Assembly: GCA_021234155.1 (NCBI GenBank)
Contig: JAJEKV010000006.1
Location: 1,862,001-1,926,000, forward strand
Direction of reading: 5' to 3'
DNA length: 64,000 bases
Source: Isoetes taiwanensis
Taxonomy: Eukaryota; Streptophyta; Lycopodiopsida; Isoetales; Isoetaceae
The notes below the pieces were generated by a model. The model saw only the letters and a program-made list of their open reading frames with translations, searched no databases and was not told where the DNA came from. Numbering within the stretch: the first letter of the stretch is position 1; every line of letters starts with the position of its first letter. A program made the position numbers and the translations under genes. Below, one piece after another: positions 34,860 through 45,879 of this stretch.

Positions 34860-35225
34860 CCATCTGTAAACCAGGTAGTATATTTAACACTGGACCTATC
34901 CCTGAGACCATTCCTGATCCATGGACCAGAACTGGCCCACATGATCTCTGTCACTTAAAACCCAGGTAACTCACGAAAGAAATTTCAATTTTATAATATA
35001 TCACCATCATTTGAGTCTTCACTTGTTTCTTAATAATCTCCGAGAATTTCAAGACCAATGGGATCACCTATAGCTTGTGGTGATTGCTCAAACATTGGAG
35101 AATTTGGCAGTTTCTGCACCAGTCTAGAACTGTCGTCTTTGATATTAGCATAAAGTGATCTAAACCTTGCTAAAGTTGGAGATATTTGTCTGTTTATAGT
35201 GGCAAAATGCTTTTCTTTTAGGACA
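34860..35225 (+). repeat. Relative of the interior of the hAT-like element
   Basis: This stretch shares an ordered series of short matches with 29340-29700, for example CACTTAAA.CCCAGGTA, GAGAATTTCA.GACCAAT and GTGGTGATTGC.CAAAC. It may be a remnant of the same non-autonomous element. No termini are visible. Confidence 0.45.
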
Positions 35226-36220
35226 TTAGGTGGCCAAACCTCTTAAATTAAAATATGTGACTTTTAGAAATAAGACTACCGTGGAAAATGGATCTAAATG
35301 CAATGCTATGGGGAACAGGGTTATTTAAATAGAGGGCTTAGCAGAAGTAAGCATAAGCTCCTTGCATGCATGTGCATCAGCTCGCACAGGTTGGCTATTG
35401 AAGTAGGAAGAGCGTAAGAAGTTCCATGCGAGTTACGTTTCTGTCCTTGTTGCTTAGAGTCCAAGTAGAAGACAAAAAGCCTGCACTTCTTTGTTGCAGC
35501 CTAGCTTGCATAATATATCTCTTGCAATTCTTTACATGAGATCTTACATAAGAGCTTGCGTAATATATCTCTTGCATTTCTTGACATGTGATCTACCTTT
35601 ATAAAAATTGCAATGTATCTCCAAGAATATAACAGATTAAAGAAGGAAATACTCTGCTTTGTATCACGTAGCATAAGACCTTGATATGTAATGTCTCGTC
35701 TTATTTGGCTGATTAAAAACTATAGTATGTAACCTTTTTTGTATCTATGGACTTGAGGGTCTAAAAGTCAGTGAAGTAATACAATGTAATACAAAATACA
35801 AATGTTGTTTTAAGGTATACTTTATTGTCTTTATAAGAATACAAGTCCCTTGATATTTAGGGATTGTGTGAGGTCGACCATTATTTTTTAGATTTGGTGT
35901 ATTGGGATGGTATGAAGTCGACTCTAGAATTGAAGATTTTGTAAATTTCTGTAAGATCCTTACCATTATGTTAGACTATTTAATTATCTTTAAACCAATG
36001 GTTAGGCTTAAGAGGAATGCTAGCAAACATTGTATTTTAATTGAGAACTCCTTTTTTTGGGTTGCCCCTAGGGGGGCAAGCCCTTGTTTATGTGGGTGTA
36101 TGGCATATTCCAAGTATATGCTAGTATATACTAGGAATATGCTAATGACTGCTAAAAACTTGCTATGGAGGGTAAACTGGCGGTGGTCGTCGTTGTTGGG
36201 CAGCGACTTTGAAACTGGCT
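35226..36220. other. Non-coding spacer with a 45-bp tandem duplication
   Basis: No gene is visible. AGCTTGC.TAATATATCTCTTGCA followed by CATG.GATCT is repeated twice at about 35506-35592. A locally palindromic segment with CAAGTATATGCTAGTATATA lies at 36110-36140. Confidence 0.5.
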
Positions 36221-36234
36221 AACCGGTTTAACAG

Positions 36235-37650
36235 ATGGAGTCTTCCACGGCAATGGACGATGTTCTATACGCTCTGTGCCCTGATTTTGTAGTAAGTAAC
36301 AGCCTCCCAGAAATTGACGTCCTTTCTCGACTCTCAGACCTTCGGCAGGTATGCCTTGAAGCAGTTTCGAGTATCGCATCTTCTTACATTTGGCAAAGAT
36401 CGGGCTTTTTGATTTGGAAATAGCTCTTAAAACCCCTTCATCACATTTTGAACTATCTATTAAAGATTGGAAACACGAAGATGATCGTAAGTAGGAGGTC
36501 GGGTCTTGATAAGTTGTCCTTTGTCGTATGGCAAGGTGAAATATGGATATAACATAGAGGATGAATGGTTTGTGGCCCATTTGTTGTATGAAATTTCTAG
36601 AAGGGTTGCAAGTATATCAATTCAGGTGTGGGATTCAGATGGGCATTTTTTGTTGATTGAAGTGCATATAGTATACCTAGGTGGCTAAAAACCCGAGAAC
36701 ATCACAAATCGTGATATTTATTAGAAGAGGTGCCTTCTCATCTTGCCGTTACCAAAATCACCAAAGATAGATCTTTAAGTCGCATGTGAAACCTTCTCTC
36801 GTGAGGTGCTCTGCGGGTTCTAGTTGAAGGGGAAATTGCTACTAAGGCGCCAGATGGTGTCCGGAGGCTATAAACGTAAGACTGAAAGGATATCCCGGAA
36901 AAGCAAGGCTTAATATATGCATCACATGAGATGCTAGGGTTCCACTACCGTTGCACAATTATTGAAACACGAGCCTCAATTAGTTGCATTGGTCGTGGAT
37001 GCCTTCGATAACAGGGATATTGATGCCATGAAAGCCTTCTTGCATGAAGAAGTTTTTGACATTTGGCCCCGTAAAGTGAACCGTAAATGGTCACTTTCTT
37101 TGGTATACATGTCTAGAGTGTACAACTTATGCAAAGAATTGTTGCAAGCTCGAAATGCTATCCAATACCACCATTCTCTTTTGAATATCGTGAAGTCGAG
37201 ATTGGGATGAAGTCGGCATGTGGATTTGAGATGGCATATGCGCATCGTTCTTGAATCCCCGATTTTGCAAGACCGCCATGCATGCACCAATTGAGATGTA
37301 TTGGTGATATACTTGCTCGCCATATTCGGGTCAACGACTTTTGCTTTGGATTAGGCAATTCAAATAGTAATGATGATTCGTGGATGCATAATGAGGAGCA
37401 GGAACTTCATCGAAGCCATGGACGAAAGGCAAAGGGAGATTGATGCTTATGAGGCAAAAAAAAAGCGAAAAAGAAGAATCTCACATCCGAAGAGTGCAGG
37501 TAATATTTGATTTAGCATTGTCTTTACCTTCAGACTTAAAGAAGCTGCTGCTCAATTTCGAGATGACATTGCAGTTATTCCAAATGATACTGAGGAAGTA
37601 TGTGAGACTGGCACGCAAAGTGAAGAATGCTGCAAAACTTAGGATATGCA
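36235..37650 (+). pseudogene. ECD: ECD (ecdysoneless/SGT1-like) pseudogene
   Basis: The copy starts at an ATG (MESSTAMDDVLYALCPDF) and follows the ECD family in order through several frames. The pieces are CLEAVSSIASSYIWQ (36340), NIEDEWFVAHLLYEISRR and IQVWDSDGHFLLIE (36560-36660), IPRWLK (36680), RVPLPL then LLKHEPQLVALVVDAFDNRD (36940-37020), KCYPIPPFSFEYREVEIGMK and ACGFEMAYAH (37160-37240), and EAMDERQREIDAYEAKKK (37410-37460). ECD proteins act in transcription and pre-mRNA splicing in other eukaryotes. At least six frame changes are needed, so this is not functional. I see no intron-like gaps in the copied part. It is followed within about 150 bp by a NAC fragment on the same strand. 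Confidence 0.85.
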
Positions 37651-37808
37651 TATGAAGGCTTTAGATTTCGTGGTAGGTCTAATAGAAGCCACAGACTTAG
37701 ATTGTTTTGAGGTTGGAAAAAGCTTGACAATAGAGTATCAAAACTATGTCTTGCAGTTTTAAAAGCGCAACAAGAATTTTAAACTTGACTGATCACTTCT
37801 GTTCACAG

Positions 37809-38512
37809 ATAGCGGAAGACTGGCCTAGCATTCCCGTCGGTGTAAAGTTTCCAAGTGACAAGGAACTACTTGAACATCTTACAGCAAAAGTAGGAAGCGG
37901 TACCCTAAAACCTCATCCATTTATTGATGAATTCATTCCTACTTTAAGCTTTGAAGATGGGATCTGCTATACTCACCCCGAGAAGTTGCCAGGTAATTAA
38001 CTCTCCTTTTTCATGTCAGCAGACTCAAAGAACTATCATTCATATAATTACTTCGTGTTGTGCAACATATTGGCTTAAGGTGTAGTAAATTATGAATCTA
38101 AAGCTGGTGGCTTTACAGAGCTGTGTGCATATCTGCTATTGCAAGCTTATGGTCATTGTCAATTTGTATATGAGGCTATCTGAACTATGACTTTGTTAGT
38201 ATACGTTGTGATGGAATTTTCATCATCCTGCTAATGCATACACAACTGGTACATGTAAACACCGAAAAATACAAAAGGATAGTGAAAATGCATCTGAAAC
38301 ACGCTGGCACAAAACTGGAAAAACTAGAGCTGTTGTGGAAAATGGGATACAGTACGGGTACAAGAAGATCATGGTGCTTTATACAGGTTTTGCAAAAAAC
38401 ATGAAGCCTAAGAAAACTTGTTGGGTGATGCATCAATATCACATTGATAAACATGAAGAGGAAGGAGAGGGGGAACTGGTTGGATCAAAGATATTTTACC
38501 AGACTCAACCCA
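37809..38512 (+). pseudogene. SOG1-like NAC domain fragment
   Basis: Exon 37809-37992, after the acceptor TTCTGTTCACAG, reads [20 protein letters not shown] and then [13 protein letters not shown] and [12 protein letters not shown]. These are the SOG1-group NAC subdomain hallmarks ([32 protein letters not shown]). A GT...AG intron (37993-38199) follows. The second part reads [33 protein letters not shown] and [10 protein letters not shown], the DNA-binding core ending (RWHKTG.TKPV; KTNWVMHQYHL; VSKIFYQ). SOG1-type NAC factors control the plant DNA-damage response. A frame shift at the start of the second part breaks it. Upstream and C-terminal regions are missing. The retained intron shows it came from genomic DNA. 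Confidence 0.85.
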
Positions 38513-38691
38513 AACGTCATGATACTGCCGACACAGTGAGACGTGCTTTGGAATTGGGAGTGAACGTGAAAATTATAACTGGAGACCAGCTTGCTATTGC
38601 TAAGGAAACAGGTCGTCATCTCGGAATGGGTACCAATATGTATCCAAAGATCGACGACTTTTTTCAAATCAACATGATGCCAATCTTGTAG
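38212..38691 (+). other. Continuous NAC/H+-ATPase chimeric reading frame
   Basis: One frame runs without a stop from the second NAC part ([12 protein letters not shown]) through FYQTQPK into [15 protein letters not shown] and on to MGTNMYP, ending at 38691. The fusion falls at about 38512. It has no ATG of its own in this frame and would need upstream splicing to be translated. It may be a fortuitous in-frame junction between two captured pieces. Confidence 0.6.
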
Positions 38692-39895
38692 GAATGGATG
38701 AGGGTGAACTCGCTTGAGCAAGCGATGGGTTTGCGTGTCTTTTCCCCGAGCACAAGTACAATATTGTAAAAAACGCTTTGCAAGAACGTAAAACATATAC
38801 GTGGCATGACAGAGATGGAGTAAACGATGCACCAAAGATTAAAGAAAGCAGACATTGAATTGCCGATTTGCAGATGCAATGATGCGCCGAAATGCGGCTG
38901 ACATTGTGTTGACACAACCAGTATTGAGTGTTATAATTCATGTTATCCTTACAAGTCGATGTATATTCCAGCGAATGAAGAACTATACAATTTATGCTGT
39001 GTCTATAACAGTTTGTATTGTACTAGGATTCTTGTTGCTGGCACTAATATGGAAATTCGAGTTTTCTCCTTTTATGGTTCTCATCATTGCCATGCTTAAT
39101 GATGGCACCATCATGACTATTTCAAAAGACAGGGTAAAGCCTTTTAAAATGCCGGACAGTTGGAAACTACGTGCTATTTGTATAAGGCATGTGCTTGGGA
39201 GGATATCTTGCCTTAATGACCATAATATTTTACTGGCTCCGTCATGATACACATTTTTTTGAACATCATTTCAAAGTGCACCGAATTGCTCATGATAAGA
39301 GGCAAGAGACAGCTGTCATATACCTGCAAGTGAGCATTGTGAGCCAGGCACTTATATTTGTTACAAGACCTCACAAGGATGGTCTTTTATTGGGAGACCA
39401 GGAACTATGCTTGTAGTCGCTTTTGCGATAGCATAGTTAGTTGCAACTCTTATTGCAGTTTATGCCCACTGGCCGTTTGCAGAAATACGCGGTTGTGGTT
39501 GGGGCTGGGCATGCATTGTATGGTTGTATAACATAGTGTGGTATTTACCATTGGATATCATAAAGTTCACTATAAGATACATATTGAGTGGATCAGCTTG
39601 GGATCTTGTGATAGAAAGGAAGATTGCTTTTACTCGCAAGAAAAACTATGGGCGTGAAGCACGTCAGGCCCAGTGGGCAGCCATTGCCAGGATGCCAAAT
39701 GCTGAAGCACCAACCGTTCCCAGCAGCACCATTTCACTTACTGCTGTGGCTGATCGTGATCTCGCCGAAAAAGCAAAATGGCGGGCAGAGATGGCAAGGT
39801 TAAAAGACATTCACGTACTTAAAGCACATGTTGATGTGGTCGCAAAGTTGAAAGGTTTGGATGACATAGCTATTCAACAATCTTACACCATATGA
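38513..39895 (+). pseudogene. Plasma-membrane H+-ATPase (P3A) C-terminal pseudogene
   Basis: The copy begins abruptly at [18 protein letters not shown] and continues [20 protein letters not shown]. After stops and shifts it reads [12 protein letters not shown], then [88 protein letters not shown] and the regulatory tail ending LKGLDDIAIQQSYTI. Pumps of this family extrude protons; they end in YTV, where the Thr is phosphorylated for 14-3-3 binding. The actuator and the DKTGT phosphorylation site are missing and five or more frame changes occur. No introns are visible across 1.38 kb, which fits a processed (mRNA-derived) copy. The junction with the NAC piece is in frame. Confidence 0.9.
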
Positions 39896-39899
39896 CGAA

Positions 39900-42140
39900 A
39901 TTGTGGATAAACCACAAAACGAAGCATTTGTTCCACCACTTTGTCCATTATTTGATTTTGAATTGATAAGCATTGTGCTGGGTTTATGACTGTCAATCAA
40001 AGGACACTCTCCATGTAAGAGGTCGTTGTACAACTAGTCATTAGCCTACAAACCCTTGCCATGAGTGATTTGATGTAAAAGAAACTTTATCTATATAGCT
40101 TAAGTTTTGAAAATTTATTTGATGCCCTTGGTCAAAGTCCATGTCCAGGACAAGTGTACTTGCGTCAAATACTCTTTAGTATTTCATAATCCACGAAATG
40201 CCCTCAGACTACTATATATTTTAGCACAACAAAGAGTGTTGTACAAGAAGACCTTTTGTTGTCTAAGAACCAAAAATTCACACATCGGAATCATTATCAC
40301 TAGATGCAAGGGCACTAGGGCCCTAGGTGAAATAAGAAACTTATGGGGGGATTTGTAAAAGCGAATAATTAGAAGATGCTTTATGTTTTGCACTATTTCA
40401 CCAAGGACATTAAATTTGTAAAATCCCGAAGGGATCATTTCTACAACATTAAACTACTCAGTTGCATACACAACTCAATCGAGGGGCACTTGTGGACGGG
40501 CTTGTACATGAATGTAGGGGACCCACAAACTGATTGTAAGAACATGGTAGGGGTCTACTTTAATTTAAATATAGATTATGAAAACATGACTTCATGGTTT
40601 GAGTTTGATTCAGGCCACTTCACCCTCAAGAAACTGGAGGGCAACCCTCCGTGCGCAGCACCTTGTTTTCTTTGTTTCAATTCACAGTCTACCATTGGGA
40701 TGTGTGTACAATTCGGTGTAGATCTTATGAAGTTGCTATAGCCTCAAAGAACAAGTAGACCAAAGAAGCAGAATAGATGAGAAAGAAATTTTTTACCTTT
40801 ACGGACTATGATACAAAGAGATGCAAAAGTTCACAAAATGTTTATAAGACTCTGCCTAAGCTAAGAGAAAGAACTAACCAACTACAAATGTCATATGACA
40901 CCCATTGGATTCCTTTTCTAGATGGCCAATTTTCTATATAATTCAGTTATGCAATATCTCATTTGTAGCTGAGAGTATAGCACATTCTTATTTGTACTTA
41001 CGGGCTTGCATCACTCCTCCATATTGTACAAACTATTTGCATCGAGTAGTAAAAATGCTCTCTTGCATAATGGATGTAAGCATGATCTAGAACATAGGAC
41101 CAATGTGTTACCCATTTGACAATTACCCATGAAAATGCCATATTATTGCCAAACTAATGCCATTTGATTTGATTCAGACACTTTAAAGAATTCTTTCAAA
41201 CAAAAATTCCATAATAACATCTACAGTCGAAATGCTCAATATGCCGAATTTCTTGCATAATTCATGTTAATTATCTTCTTATTTAGATTTGTTCTTCCTT
41301 TACAATCTACATAATAGGGCTAACAAGCAAATGATGTCACATTGCTCACTTCCCTGTTCATAACTAAAATTAATTGCTAGTACATTGAGTTGTTTGTATA
41401 AAATATAACAAAATCCAATATGGCACTACAATTTCCTAAGGAAAACTTTGAGCAGAGTATTTCTACAATTCAATCGAACTGCATATTTGGCTTCCAAGAA
41501 AATGGTTCTATTTTGATATAAGCAATCAAGCAAGATGCCATTAAACAATGCTTAGTTTTCATGTGTTATGGGAGATCTTGTTTTTCGGTTAAAAAAATAA
41601 ATAAATAAGCAAAAAAAAACCCTCCCATAACACAAACCAAAACTAAAAATTTCAACTTTTTTTTCCTTATATGGCTATGGCAAAAAAAACCAGCCTTAGC
41701 CTATAATTTACAAATTCTTTCCGCTATGGATCTTCACATAAACAGGACAAATTCCTTTATCTATGGATCTTCACATAAATTGGACGGCTTTCTACATTTC
41801 CAAAATCTTTTTCATACATCTTAGCAATCTTCTTTGTTAAATCATCTACTCGGGCAATCCACTCTTTCATAAAACTTACAAGCCTCAGGAGAAGGCTTTC
41901 AAAAAGATCAGATTGCTTAGGAAATATTCGTATGCTGCTGCTCAATCTTAAGCCATCATCAACACCCAAAAAATAGGGATTGAGGAAAGAAGATCCCTAA
42001 TGGAATCAAGATCAACACGTGGTGCCATCGGTTGCCATGGCCTTCAACATCCATAGACTACCCCAAATCCCCAATGACCAATAAAGTCTAGATGTGTCCA
42101 AATAATCACATATTCGTTTTAATGTGTCAGCCATGATATA
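39900..42140. other. Region without a recognised gene
   Basis: The plus frame at 40376-40741 is open for 121 codons (VYFNLNIDYENMTSWFEFDS is its most protein-like part), but I recognise no family. The minus frame at 41757-41969 (FESLLLRLVSFMKEWIARVD, then KKIAKMYEKDFGN) has an amphipathic, helical look and might be an exon. Neither has supporting splice sites I trust. A small foldback repeat related to 16325-16475 sits at 41545-41665. Confidence 0.3.
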
Positions 42141-42144
42141 TAGA

Positions 42145-42495
42145 ACAAGATATATACATGTACAAAATTAACACCATTAAGTACATTCCTTCAAACCTTA
42201 TAGTATTTTGCAAACCTCAATATACAGTATACAAAAACTTGTACAGGCATACCCCACAAACGAGGATCGCTGTGTACGGTCCAGATTGAGGAATAAAGGG
42301 CAAATATGCCCATCCGACAGCTCTCGCTGCCCTACGTAACCCCCCGTGTGAATATGCACCCAAACCAAAGGGGGTTTCAGGGGGATCTTAATTTAAATGC
42401 ATTGAATGCAATGGTTTGATTAATAATATTAATGGTAATTATGTGTTGGTTGTTATATAAAAAAACATTTGGGCCCTTCGGGCCCTAACAAAAGA
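42145..42495. mobile_element. TIR-element copy, left end truncated
   Basis: From ACATGTACAAAATTAACACC onward this matches the middle and right arm of the element at 14065-14535. It includes ACCCAAACCAAAGGGG and the arm ending TTATGTGTTGG. It terminates in GGGCCCTTCGGGCCC followed by TAAC. The inverted left arm is missing. Confidence 0.65.
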
Positions 42496-43271
42496 AAAAA
42501 TAGATAAACTTTAAGGGCGTAAATATTAATTATTAATTCAAGAAATTGTATAAAACATTACATTACATTACAAAAAAAAAAAACAAACATAGAAAATCAA
42601 ACATGGTTAAACTTGAACGAAGTAGATATATGCTCAATAAGGCCATGTACAATAAAAGTGTGGATTTGAGTCATTGAGGCATTAATAGAACGTATAAACT
42701 ATATAAATGCACGGCTATGAAGCAAGAAGTAAAGCAAGAAACGATCACATAAGGTTTGCAAGATGACAGCAAGATATTTGTTGGATTCAGTCTTTGTTGG
42801 ATTTGAACCAACATAAACATCCACACCATCCGAATATCCCTGTCTTGCATTTGTTGAAAGGCATTTGTTGAAAGATGGTAAGACTATCCGTTGCATTGCC
42901 ATGCTGCGCACATGATGATGCAGTAATTGCATTCCAAACCAGCTGCAAAGCAAACTAGACCAGGTGCATTCCAAACCAGGTGACTGATACAAGCTCAGGA
43001 GACCACATACATCCATCTAATTCTGCAATCAGAGATAAATCAATAGGTTTCAACATGATGCCAAACTTTGGTTAAGAGGAAAATACCTCGTTTGTGGCTA
43101 GAATAATGTGCACATGGACAGGCTGCCAACTAGGTGAATCCTTGAATGTGCAGGTAGGCTCAGTGTACGCAGATAATACAATAGTATATGGTTCCATGTT
43201 TCAATAACATTTGCTGTAAAATTTTACTGGTTCCATCCTGAGCATATGCTGTAAACTATCATTCCCTGAAA

Positions 43272-43560
43272 TTATGAAATTATATCACGTCCAAACAGTT
43301 TCTCAAATAATCTCTTTGCACTTTTTGGACTTCCACACTTAACATAGACCATGATAGGAGAATTTCCTAACACTACAGTTGAATCGAATGCACCATGAAT
43401 AATATTGACATGAATAACCTTACCTGCTATTAGTGCTGTTGGATTCGCACAAGCCACTTAGACTGCTTTCGGAGGTGCTCCAGAAACCAAAGGTGCTACC
43501 AGGAAAAATGCACGGAAGGAAGAAACAAGTTGATGTGCAGGTTTAAGGTGAAAAGGACCT
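43272..43560 (-). pseudogene. PPR gene remnant
   Basis: The minus strand reads ACANPTALIAGKVIHVNII, then VVLGNSPIMVYVKCGSPKSA and KRLFEKLFGRDIIS, one full PLS-type repeat unit. Upstream, in a frame separated by one stop, SSFRAFFLVAPLVSGAP could be the preceding repeat. No further repeats follow toward 43200. It is a short fragment with an in-frame stop. Confidence 0.7.
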
Positions 43561-45099
43561 GGCACATAAGCAAATCTAGTATGTTGCTTGGAATAATGGC
43601 ATTCAGTTGGACCTGAAAATAAAAATCGTGCTTCCTCTGCACTATAACTTATGCTCCTACGCCAAATTGCCTTCTGCACTGAGTAAACGATGGTTTTCAA
43701 ACCTGAATCGACCAAATCATATGGCAACAAACAAATCTTATGGCTTCATGCTTTTCTGTATCTTATTGCAATCCTGGTCTGCAAACTCCATCTGAAAAGG
43801 GCATGGGTCGATCCTGACCTTCCCAACAAACATGAAGCTGTGGAAGTCTGTTGCAGCAGGCGGATCCAAATGCATGAAGCCCATCTGTGCAGGGAATCAA
43901 AAAGTTGCAGAAAAGGGAAAGTTCAGATTCTTCAAGCTCCGGATTTTTAATACTCAGGCAGCAAATCCACATGATTAGAGGATGATCTTCCATGGGCTTA
44001 CAACAACGGCGAGGCCTACACTCACGAACCCTAAAAAAAGGAATTCGACCCTTGATTGCAGAGAGCATAAGCATCTGCTCGTATTAAAAAAAAAAAAAAC
44101 AAGGGGCTAGACCATTGGAATATGTCATTAATAACTAAAATTGTGTATCCGCACTCTAGATGTACCGATTAGTAGGCCTCGTGTAATACGCCCATCAAAT
44201 CATAGGAAAACCATTATAAAAATTCAAAAGAAACCCCTTGTTATTATGCTACATATTCTACCTATGACACTGTAGAGATGGCAGCATTAAGTTCACAACT
44301 AGCATGATCTAGTACTTAACTAAAGGTTGAAGCAATTCTTAATGAAATTGGGAATGCAAAACTGCTAAAAAGTGAATCATGATATATTGTTTCTAGATTA
44401 CCACTCCATCAGATGATTTGAAGATTACCTCTAGCAGTAAAACACAACCTCTTTGAAGAGGAAAGAATAGATTGAAGCATTGAAGAAAGAAAAAAGAATG
44501 GTCATGTACCTCAGATTATTATGTGTACAATATTGCGCGACAAACAAGGAAGTTCCCTCGCGATCAAGGATATTCTTGATGTAAATTTGCTACAGAAGCA
44601 TCAATTTAAATTAGACGAGGAACATTGGTCAAAGTCCAGCTGAGCACATATAACATACAAACTTTTTCTACATGTCGGGGAGTCTGACACAAAGCTTAAG
44701 CAAGCTCAAAAGTTCCTTGAATTGTACCATTTAAGAGCCGAACTTTCCAATGTAGATTTCAATAAATCGGATCAAAGAAGACAAACTTGGAGATCCTCAT
44801 AAGCTCTATGTATAAAGGAGGACAACTGAAATGACATATATCGATATTGCCCAGACTTAGTTACCTACAAAATAGTAACCTATCATCAACTGCAGCATCA
44901 AGCACTTTTGAATAGTTTGAAAACTAGATTCTACAAATTCCATTTTTAGCTTTTGCATAGACATCTAGCCATTGGCTAGCACTTTGAAAACAATTGAATT
45001 AACATCTACATGAATAAAAGCTCAAACATAAGTGTTATAAGCAAATTTTGAGTATCTATTGGCAGTACATGGATTATGGCATATGTTGCTGCTATATTT

Positions 45100-45460
45100 G
45101 CTTGCAAAGGAGCTTGCCAAACTCTGGGCAATGTCCAAACCTCTCAGATACAATAAATCAAACTTGCAAGCTATTAAGCACTAGCCCTCTAGTGCCAATC
45201 GACAAGCCAAAAGGGTGGATCCTTATTGGGCCCTAACCTCTCCAAGGTTGTATCCCATGCCCTGCTATGTTCATAACACAAGTAAAGTTGAGAACCTGCA
45301 AATACGAAAAAAGCAGTGGATCGAGTTGATTTTTCTTGCAAAGGAGCTTGTCGGATTCTGGCCTATGTCCAGACCTATCGGATGCAATAAACCCAACTTG
45401 CAAAGAAAATCAAGAACCTGCAAATGCAAAATAGTATTGGATTGAGTCGATTGCTCAGGA
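45100..45460. repeat. Degenerate direct repeats
   Basis: A block with TTGCAAAGGAGCTTG, CTGG.C.ATGTCCA.ACCT and CAATAAA occurs at 45108-45173 and again at 45338-45403. A second motif, GAACCTGCAAAT followed by GGAT.GAGT.GATT, occurs at about 45292-45335 and 45413-45453. No coding sequence is involved. Confidence 0.6.
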
Positions 45461-45879
45461 AGAAAAGAAAAAATATAGTCTGACAAATTTGTCTATATGA
45501 CTACATCGGAGAAAAGAGAAGGTAAGAAAAAAAGAAAAAGAAAACATTTTATCTTCATTTAAAACTGTCCCTCCTAGGTTTGACCCGCGGAGGGCTTCCT
45601 CATGTGAGTCCAGCAGGTACATCTAGCAACAACAACCCCAGATCCGATCCAAACTGCTACGGTTGCAGCATGCCGCGATTCGGCATCCAAGCTCCCCTTC
45701 TGATCTGTTCGGCCATGGAGTAGCGGGTTCGGCCATGGCATAGCTTCACGGCAGCATCACACACTGGCTTTTCGGCAGCATCACACCAACCTCCCTCTGC
45801 TCCATGGATTCAGACACAGCTTAGCCAGGCGGGCTTGGCAGGTCGCCTTCAACCGGTTTGCAGGCCTCAGCAACACCTG

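Noticed and set aside
36235-37210. A functional ECD gene with short introns
   Set aside because: The apparent introns would be 33-50 bp and the frame still breaks elsewhere. Frameshifted pseudogene is simpler.
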